DNA from: Anaerolineae bacterium | GTDB taxonomy: Bacteria > Chloroflexota > Anaerolineae > Anaerolineales > Villigracilaceae | Assembly (NCBI GenBank): GCA_017303735.1 | Contig: JAFLCF010000229.1 | Location: 1 to 6,450, forward strand | Direction of reading: 5' to 3' | DNA length: 6,450 bases | In this document: one piece after another, positions 6,294-6,450 of the stretch | Position numbering within the stretch: the first letter of the stretch is position 1 | Layout of the letters: every line of letters begins with the position of its first letter | The notes under the pieces: model-generated | Told to the model about the DNA's origin: nothing | The model's input: only the letters and a program-made list of their open reading frames with translations | Databases searched by the model: none | Translations under genes and position numbers: made by a program

Positions 6294-6450
6294 TCTCCTT
6301 CTCGAAAACGGACTTTATTAAGTCAGAGCCGGCCCCATTCGTGTGGACAGAATTTCCACGGTGATAAGTGGAGCCCTGCGGGGTAGCGTTATCCACGGTG
6401 GCGACGGCCGAAGGTCGGTCTGGACCGTAGGCTGGCGACGCGGTGGGTAA
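6294..6450. other. non-coding tail, possibly far-end sequence of the IS21-like element
   Basis: No supported gene on either strand. It has short repeated words: CCACGGTG at 6356-6363 and 6393-6400, and small inverted repeats such as GTGGA/TCCAC (6343-6358) and CGGTC-TG-GACCG near 6416-6427. The style (GTGTGGACAG followed by a GTGATAAGTGGAG stretch and TTATCCAC) recalls sequence I associate with the region after istB in some IS21 elements, but this is memory, not an alignment. Confidence 0.35.

Larger units (their letters stand above)
5970..6450 (+). mobile_element. IS21-family insertion sequence, degraded; right end not in window
   Basis: The left end starts at about TGTTGAC (5970), a typical IS21-family terminus, and carries two tandem terminal repeats before an istA reading frame with its own ribosome site. 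The element is not functional as seen: istA has an in-frame stop and breaks off, and no istB gene appears. The right boundary is not visible. The last ~150 bp may be far-end sequence of the same element joined by an internal deletion. IS21 elements duplicate 4-8 bp of target; the left flank ends in CGATG (5965-5969), which should recur after the right end if the element inserted here as a unit. Confidence 0.75.

Noticed and set aside
6389..6397. TTATCCACG as a DnaA box and the tail as a replication origin
   Set aside because: Only one near-match, no A+T-rich unwinding region, no replication gene, and the context is an insertion-sequence remnant.
1..6450. CRISPR array, tRNA, rRNA or a defence system
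   Set aside because: No regularly spaced repeats, no cloverleaf or rRNA-like sequence, and no nuclease, helicase or toxin motifs were seen on either strand.

Overview
The window looks like the downstream part of a surface-polysaccharide (O-antigen, capsule or exopolysaccharide) gene cluster in a Gram-negative proteobacterium. The style of the UDP-glucose dehydrogenase and of the insertion-sequence remnant suggests a betaproteobacterium, but that is inference from family resemblance. No taxonomic marker gene is present.

Layout. Six genes lie on the + strand in an operon-like row: the 3' part of a UDP-glucose 6-dehydrogenase (2-595), a Wzx-type polysaccharide flippase (632-2116), a family-2 glycosyltransferase (2109-3083, overlapping the flippase by 8 bp), a divergent GT-B-like glycosyltransferase (3091-4263), an uncharacterised protein with an RPDL motif (4330-5127), and a class I SAM-dependent methyltransferase (5141-5806). 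Nothing convincing as a promoter or terminator lies between them; the gaps are 36, -8, 7, 66 and 13 bp. The likely logic is this: the dehydrogenase supplies UDP-glucuronate; glycosyltransferases build a lipid-linked repeat unit; the methyltransferase may modify a sugar; the flippase exports the unit across the inner membrane. No polymerase (Wzy), chain-length regulator or initiating sugar-phosphate transferase is visible, so the window holds only part of the pathway.

From 5807 on there is no intact gene. After a short A+T-rich spacer comes a probable fragment of one insertion sequence (5881-5969, weakly assigned). It is abruptly joined at 5970 to the left end of an IS21-family element, with two tandem 18-bp terminal repeats (5977-5994 and 6011-6028) and an istA gene that has an in-frame TAG after 34 codons and loses resemblance to IstA after about 6293. 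The last ~150 bp is non-coding and may be the far-end sequence of the same element brought close by an internal deletion.

Base composition changes along the window. Sample 60-base lines give 60% G+C in the dehydrogenase (181-240), 53% in the flippase (1021-1080) and 27% in the RPDL gene (4741-4800). The insertion-sequence part is G+C-rich again. This fits a conserved first gene followed by variable, horizontally acquired polysaccharide genes and a mobile-element scar. I see no clearly new biological system. The least explained genes are those at 3091-4263 and 4330-5127.
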